From an uncultured Alphaproteobacteria bacterium (GTDB lineage Bacteria; Pseudomonadota; Alphaproteobacteria; HIMB59; GCA-002718135), in assembly GCA_902605135.1 (NCBI GenBank), contig CACLBK010000007.1:1-40912 (forward strand): DNA of 40,912 nucleotides. Reading direction: 5' to 3'. A model generated the notes under the pieces. That model searched no databases. It was not told the DNA's origin and saw only the letters and a program-made list of their open reading frames with translations. The stretch's first letter is position 1; each line of letters starts with the position of its first letter. Of the stretch, positions 35,339-40,912 are shown piece by piece. Both the position numbers and the translations under genes were made by a program.

Positions 35339-37183
35339 ATGAAAACCATAAAAATGTCATGCTCCCATGCATTAATTAAGTATTTAACTGTCCAAAAAAT
35401 TTTGATTAATGGAAAAAAAGAACCATTGTTCCCTGGAGCATTTGGAATTTATGGACATGGTAATGTTGCGTGCATTGGTCAAGCGATGGAAGAATTTCAA
35501 AATGATTTACCAGCATATAGAGGACATCATGAACAAAATATGGCCCTAACTGGTATTGCCTATTCAAGAGCAAAACGCAGGAAACAAATATTTGTTGCAA
35601 CTTCTTCAGTAGGACCTGGTGCAACAAATATGGTTACAGCCTCTGCAGTAGCTTTAAGTAACAGACTTCCAATTTTACTTTTACCCGGCGATACTTTTTC
35701 AAGTAGATTTCCTGATCCAGTTTTACAACAAGTTGAGCATTTTAACTCTCCTTCTGAAACACAAAATGATGCTTTTAGATCTGTATCTAGATACTTTGAT
35801 AGAATCACAAGGCCAGAGCAGATTTTATCTTCTTTACCACAAGCAATAAATACAATGCTCGATCCATCTGACTGTGGACCGGCTGTAATTTCGATGTCGC
35901 AAGATGTTCAAGGTGAGGCATATGAATACCCAGAGATTTTTTTTGAAGAAACTATTCATGAAATAAGAACTATTCATCCTGATCCTAAACAAATAAATGT
36001 TGCTGCTGAAAATTTAAAAAATTCAAAACAACCAATTATTATTTCTGGCGGTGGCGTATTATATTCTGAAGCTGAAGAGGAAATTTCTTCTTTTGCAAAA
36101 AAACATAATATTCCTGTTATTGCAACAGTTATGGGCATTGGTTGTATGCATAAAGATGATCCTTACTATATAGGTGCTACAGGAGGCTTAGGGGAAGGAT
36201 CAGCAAATAATTTATCTAGAGATACAGACCTAGCTTTAGCAATCGGTACGAAATTAGCAGATTTTACAACTGCATCTTGGACAAATTTTCAAAATGAAAA
36301 TTTTAAACTTGTATCCGTTAACACATCGAGATTTGATACAGTTAAACATAGGGCTTTCCCCGTAGTAAGTGATGCAAAAATCGGATTAAAGGAATTGTCG
36401 AAAGCTTTAGGGGATTGGAAAGCTCCTAATGGATGGTATCAAAGAGCAATTGACGAAAAAATTAAATGGGAAGAATATGTTGCTAAAGAAAGTGGACCAA
36501 CAAATCAAGAATTACCATCATATGCTCATGCCGTAGGAGCCGTCTATCGAAACTCTGATCCCTCTGACATTGTTGTAACAGCAGCTGGCGGATTAGTTGG
36601 AGAGGTTGTTCAAATTTGGAAACCAAAAGAAATTAATACTTTCGAAACCGAATGGGGTTTTAGTTGTATGGGATATGAAATATCAGGTGCATTAGGAATT
36701 AAAATGGCAAAACCTGATCAGGATGTTGTCGTATTTGTTGGAGACGGATCTTATCTTCTACAAAACAGTGATATTTATAGCTCAGTTTTATATGATAAAA
36801 AATTGATCATTGTAGTATGTGATAATGGTGGTCATATGGTTATTAACAGACTGCAACTTGCGAAAGGCGGTAAAGAATACCTTTGTAATTTAAATGCTGC
36901 CGGAGCTACCAACCTTCAGTTTGTTGACTTCGAGGCTCATGCAAAAAGTATGGGAGCAAATGCTGAAACTGTAAAGTCTACCTCGGAATTAGAAGCTGCT
37001 TTTAAAAGAGCTAAAGCATCTGATAAAACATACGTAATTTCAATGAAAACAGATGGGTATGAATGGTTAGAAGGTACAGCTTTTTGGGATAGCCCAACAC
37101 TTCAGGTTTCTTCCACTAAAGAAAATAAAGCTGCCTATGAAGAATTTGTAGATGGAAAAAATAAACAACGAAAAGGTGTTTAG
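35339..37183 (+). CDS. iolD: 3D-(3,5/4)-trihydroxycyclohexane-1,2-dione acylhydrolase (TPP enzyme)
   Basis: LFPGAFGIYGHGNVACIGQAMEE, HHEQNMALTGIAYSRAKRRKQIFVATSSVGPGATNMVT, GDGSYLLQNSDIYSS...VCDNGGHMVINRLQ. Confidence 0.93.
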   Translation: MKTIKMSCSHALIKYLTVQKILINGKKEPLFPGAFGIYGHGNVACIGQAMEEFQNDLPAYRGHHEQNMALTGIAYSRAKRRKQIFVATSSVGPGATNMVTASAVALSNRLPILLLPGDTFSSRFPDPVLQQVEHFNSPSETQNDAFRSVSRYFDRITRPEQILSSLPQAINTMLDPSDCGPAVISMSQDVQGEAYEYPEIFFEETIHEIRTIHPDPKQINVAAENLKNSKQPIIISGGGVLYSEAEEEISSFAKKHNIPVIATVMGIGCMHKDDPYYIGATGGLGEGSANNLSRDTDLALAIGTKLADFTTASWTNFQNENFKLVSVNTSRFDTVKHRAFPVVSDAKIGLKELSKALGDWKAPNGWYQRAIDEKIKWEEYVAKESGPTNQELPSYAHAVGAVYRNSDPSDIVVTAAGGLVGEVVQIWKPKEINTFETEWGFSCMGYEISGALGIKMAKPDQDVVVFVGDGSYLLQNSDIYSSVLYDKKLIIVVCDNGGHMVINRLQLAKGGKEYLCNLNAAGATNLQFVDFEAHAKSMGANAETVKSTSELEAAFKRAKASDKTYVISMKTDGYEWLEGTAFWDSPTLQVSSTKENKAAYEEFVDGKNKQRKGV

Positions 37184-37221
37184 TTAATTTTAAAATTTTT
37201 TTAAAATAAAAAAATTTAAAT

Positions 37222-38250
37222 ATGAGTAAAAAAAAACCTGTTATTCTTGTGGATCCATATCCAAGGACAATGGATTTAATATTTTCTGACTCAAATTTAA
37301 AATATCTAAAAAAAAACTTTAACCTAGTTGTTGCTCCAAAAAAAAATAAAAAAAATTTTTATGAAAAAAATTTACCAAATGCTGAATATATTTTTGGGCA
37401 ACCTAATTTACCCACTTCGTTAATTTCTAAATCAATAAAGCTTAAAGCTATATTTAATGTTGAAAGTAATTTCATGGATAATATGGACTATGAATATTGT
37501 TTTAATAATGGAATACACGTTCTTGCAACTTCTCCTGTATTTGCTCAACCAGTTGCAGAAATGGCTTTGGGGCTTACTTTATCTATTGCCAGGAGTATTC
37601 ATATTGCTCATTCAGACTTTGTTGCAAGTAAAGAAAAATATGGAGGAGCAATTAGTCAAAAAAATTTTTTATTAAAAAATAAAACATTTGGCTTAATTGG
37701 TTTTGGAGATCTTGCAAAATCATTAACACCTCTTTTAAAGGTATTTTCTAAGGATATACTTGCATATGATCCTTGGGTTCCGAACAAAGAAATTGAGAGA
37801 TTTGAAGTTAAACCAAACAATCTAAACACATTACTAAAAAAATCAGATGTTATATACATTTTAGCATCTATTACTTCATCCAATCAATCAATGATAAATA
37901 CATCAAATCTAAAATTAATAAAAGATGGTTCAGTGTTTGTGTTAATGAGTAGAGCAGCAATAATAAATTTTGATAATTTTTATACATTTTTAAAAAATAG
38001 AAATGTCTTTGCGGCAATAGATGTTTTTCCTCAAGAGCCTTTTCCAAAAAATCATAAATTAAGAAAACTTAAAAATATTATTTTCTCACCACATAGAGCT
38101 GGTGCTTTAGATTCTGCGTTTAAAGAAATGGGAGAACTAGTTATTCAAGATTTGAAACTCATTTATAAAGGGTTACCTCCACGTTTGTGTAAAAAAGCAG
38201 AGAGGGAATCTGTTAAATTTTTACGATCAAAACCAGTTGATATTAATTAA
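37222..38250 (+). CDS. D-isomer-specific 2-hydroxyacid dehydrogenase, divergent
   Basis: FGLIGFGDLAKSLTPLL, VFVLMSRAAIINFDNFYTFL, AIDVFPQEPFPKNH, FSPHRAG. Confidence 0.85.
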   Translation: MSKKKPVILVDPYPRTMDLIFSDSNLKYLKKNFNLVVAPKKNKKNFYEKNLPNAEYIFGQPNLPTSLISKSIKLKAIFNVESNFMDNMDYEYCFNNGIHVLATSPVFAQPVAEMALGLTLSIARSIHIAHSDFVASKEKYGGAISQKNFLLKNKTFGLIGFGDLAKSLTPLLKVFSKDILAYDPWVPNKEIERFEVKPNNLNTLLKKSDVIYILASITSSNQSMINTSNLKLIKDGSVFVLMSRAAIINFDNFYTFLKNRNVFAAIDVFPQEPFPKNHKLRKLKNIIFSPHRAGALDSAFKEMGELVIQDLKLIYKGLPPRLCKKAERESVKFLRSKPVDIN

Positions 38251-38271
38251 AATTTATTTAAAAACACATTT

Positions 38272-39018
38272 ATGTCTGATCAATTAGTGCTAGAAGCAAA
38301 ATCAGTTTCAAAATTCTTTGGTACTATAACCGCTCTTGAAAACGTAAATCTTCAATTAAATAAAGGTGAAGTTCTGGGTGTAGTAGGTGATAATGGTGCT
38401 GGCAAATCAACATTGATGAAAGTTTTATCTGGTTTGTATAAGCCAAGTGAAGGGTCACTTTTTTTTGATAAAGAAAAAGTAACATTAAGTAGCCCAAGAG
38501 ACTCTCAAAATTTAGGTTTAGAAATGGTTTATCAAGATTTGGCACTAGCAGGTAATCTTCCTATTGGAGACAATATTTTTTTAGGAAGAGAGCCAACTAG
38601 AAAAGTTGGTCCTTTCAATTTTTTAGATCATAAAAAAAGAAAACAATTAACTGAAGAGCACTTAGCAAAATTGAAAATAAATGTAAAAAGTGCCGATCAG
38701 AAAGTTGAAGAATTATCTGGTGGACAAAGACAAGCCGTAGCTATTGCAAGAGCAACAGCCTTCAATGCGAAAATTGTTTTAATGGATGAACCAACAGCAG
38801 CACTTGCAGTCAAAGAAGTTGGAAAAGTTTTAGATTTAATTTTAAACTTAAAAAAATTAGGTGTTAGCGTAATTGTAATTAGCCATAGAATGGATGATAT
38901 ATTCACAGTCTGTGATCGAGTAATGGCATTATTTCAAGGAACAAATTTTGCTGAATCTGAATTAAAAAATACTTCAAGAGATGAAGTGATTGGCTGGATA
39001 ATGGGTAAGAAAGACTAA
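38272..39018 (+). CDS. Sugar ABC transporter ATP-binding protein, single domain (FrcA-like)
   Basis: GDNGAGKSTLMKVLSG Walker A, ELSGGQRQAVAIARA signature, IVLMDEPTAAL Walker B. Confidence 0.94.
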   Translation: MSDQLVLEAKSVSKFFGTITALENVNLQLNKGEVLGVVGDNGAGKSTLMKVLSGLYKPSEGSLFFDKEKVTLSSPRDSQNLGLEMVYQDLALAGNLPIGDNIFLGREPTRKVGPFNFLDHKKRKQLTEEHLAKLKINVKSADQKVEELSGGQRQAVAIARATAFNAKIVLMDEPTAALAVKEVGKVLDLILNLKKLGVSVIVISHRMDDIFTVCDRVMALFQGTNFAESELKNTSRDEVIGWIMGKKD

Positions 39019-40025
39019 TGGATAAAAATCAAGAATCCTTATTTGTAAGACTCATTCCATTTTTTGAAAGATACGGAATATTATTACTTATTCTAATAAT
39101 GATTGCAGTTTTACATTTATTGCAACCAGATGTTTTTTTATCATGGAGAAATGTAACAAATATTTTTAAACAAGTTTCTTGGCAGTCGATGTTGGCACTT
39201 GGAGTCTTCATGGTTATTGTTACTGCAGGTATAGATTTATCAGTTGGATCGATTATCATGTTATCTTTGATGGGACTTGCGATTGCGTCAAAAGCTGGAA
39301 TGCCTTGGTATGTTGTTATGTTAGTTGCTCCTGCAATAGGATTTCTATGCGGTATGTTCAATGGTATCGGTATAACACTGCTTCGTATGCCTCATCCTTT
39401 TATAATGACACTTGGCACTCTCTATATTTTTAGAGGAATAGGAAATTTAATCTCAGGTGGTGTTCCAATTACAGGATTTGCTGAACAAATAAGAGTTATT
39501 GGGAATGGTAAAATCAAACTTGATGCTTTTTTTGGAGAAGGGGCAAGAGAGTACATACCTACTAGTTTGATTTTAATGATTGTTATATTTTTTATCTTCT
39601 GGGTTTTTTTAAATCATACTAGAATTGGGAAATGGATATATGCTATTGGAGGTAACCCTGGCGCAGCAAGGGCAGCAGGAATTAATGTTGATCGAATTTT
39701 AATTATTGTTTACACTTTATGTGGTTTCTTAGCGGGAATCGGTGGTTTAATTTTAGCCGGAAGAACTAATTCAGCCTATCCTAATGCTGGTCTGCAATCT
39801 GAGTTAGATGCTATTGCTGCAGTCATCATAGGTGGAGCAAGTTTCTTTGGAGGCAGAGGAACGGTATTAGGGGTATTTGCTGGAGTAATGATTATGGGCA
39901 TACTTCGAAATGGTCTAAATTTGATGAACGTAAGTGTTTTCTGGCAACAAGTTCTCATTGGATCTATCATTATTTTGGCCGTTTATATTGATGTTTTAAG
40001 AAGACAACTTGCAACAAGAACATAA
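39018..40025 (+). CDS. Sugar ABC transporter permease (RbsC/FrcC family)
   Basis: VTAGIDLSVGSIIMLS, IGKWIYAIGGNPGAARAAGINV, GGASFFGGRGTVLGVFAGVMIMGILRNGLNLM. Confidence 0.94.
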   Translation: MDKNQESLFVRLIPFFERYGILLLILIMIAVLHLLQPDVFLSWRNVTNIFKQVSWQSMLALGVFMVIVTAGIDLSVGSIIMLSLMGLAIASKAGMPWYVVMLVAPAIGFLCGMFNGIGITLLRMPHPFIMTLGTLYIFRGIGNLISGGVPITGFAEQIRVIGNGKIKLDAFFGEGAREYIPTSLILMIVIFFIFWVFLNHTRIGKWIYAIGGNPGAARAAGINVDRILIIVYTLCGFLAGIGGLILAGRTNSAYPNAGLQSELDAIAAVIIGGASFFGGRGTVLGVFAGVMIMGILRNGLNLMNVSVFWQQVLIGSIIILAVYIDVLRRQLATRT

Positions 40026-40112
40026 TATTAAAAAATAATCATTTTCTGACAAACAGTCACTTGATTAGATTTTCATTTTTCATTAATGGTTAAAAAAATT
40101 TAAGGAGGAAAT

Positions 40113-40912
40113 ATGAAATTTTTTATTTCTTTAATTACTACTTCTTTATTGTTTTTTTCAGGTAGTCTTCTTGCAGGCTCCCATGCTAAAACAATAATGC
40201 TAAGTACAAAAGGACCAGGTGCAGGAAACCCATTTTGGGCTTCAGTAGAAGCTGGTGCTAAAGATGCTGCTGAAGAGTTAGGCGTAAACCTAATTATTTT
40301 ATCACCACCACAAGAGAGTGATGTTATGGCTCAGGTAGCACAAATTGAAGACCAAATTGCAAAAGGTGTAGACGGTATTGCGATTGCACCAACTGACCCT
40401 AACGCAGTTGCACCAATTCTTGATGACGCAATGGCATCAGGTGTTCCAGTTGTATATATTGATACTAATGGAATTAATGAAGGTGTTACTTTTATTGGAA
40501 CCAACAATATCAATGGCGCTGCTTTAGCTGCTCAATACATTTGTGATAATGTTCCAAGTGGATCTGACGTTGCAATTCTTCAAGGAATGATAACTCAAAC
40601 TACTGGTCAGCACAGAGCAGAAGGATCTCACAAAGGTCTTGAAGCATGTGGTATGAATATTGTTGCTGAACTTCCAGCTAACTGGGATACTGCACAAGGT
40701 ATGTCAGTAACTGAAGATATCTTAACTGGTAACCCAAATCTAAAAGCAATCTTTGCTTCTAATGATAATATGGGTTTAGGCGCTATCCAAGCATTGAAAA
40801 ATGCTGATATGCTAGATGATGTCGTAGTTGTAGGTTTTGATGCTAACCCTGATGCTGCTGCAAGTGTAATGGCTGGTGAAATGTCAGCTACTATTGCTCA
40901 ATTCTCATATAA
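40113..40912 (+). CDS. Sugar ABC transporter substrate-binding protein (RbsB-like), truncated by window end
   Basis: Signal peptide MKFFISLITTSLLFFSGSLLAGSHA; FWASVEAGAKDAAEELGV, DGIAIAPTDPNAVAPILDDAMASGVPVVYIDT, IFASNDNMGLGAIQAL; aggagg RBS. Confidence 0.93.
   Translation, partial: MKFFISLITTSLLFFSGSLLAGSHAKTIMLSTKGPGAGNPFWASVEAGAKDAAEELGVNLIILSPPQESDVMAQVAQIEDQIAKGVDGIAIAPTDPNAVAPILDDAMASGVPVVYIDTNGINEGVTFIGTNNINGAALAAQYICDNVPSGSDVAILQGMITQTTGQHRAEGSHKGLEACGMNIVAELPANWDTAQGMSVTEDILTGNPNLKAIFASNDNMGLGAIQALKNADMLDDVVVVGFDANPDAAASVMAGEMSATIAQFSY

Overview
A 40.9 kb AT-rich, gene-dense bacterial chromosome segment, probably from a streamlined marine alphaproteobacterium (inferred from gene content and base composition). 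Left part: lysA-lptM-argH (minus strand), then a tightly packed plus-strand operon of FadN-type 3-hydroxyacyl-CoA dehydrogenase/enoyl-CoA hydratase, acyl-CoA ligase, MetY-like enzyme and alpha/beta hydrolase. Next come a frame-disrupted autotransporter, housekeeping genes (coq7, dsbB, YqaA, HNH) and a tandem MFS pair. Middle: an accessory zone around tRNA-Leu(CAA) with two displaced 5' tRNA copies, each keeping a promoter-like module and bounding a one-gene cargo segment. Right part: a TRAP/sulfatase/aromatic-ring-cleavage cluster, galE-galT, an L-fucose-like SDR/FAH/lactate-dehydrogenase module followed by a Rieske-like protein with all-Cys ligands, and an IolD/sugar ABC transporter region that runs off the window. 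The strongest second-look items are the tRNA-Leu 5'-half modules, the 4-Cys Rieske-like protein, an interleaved inverted repeat in the accessory zone, the fatty-acid/sulfur-like operon, and the collapse of every convergent CDS junction to zero or negative spacing. All functions are assigned by reading motifs; no database search was run.
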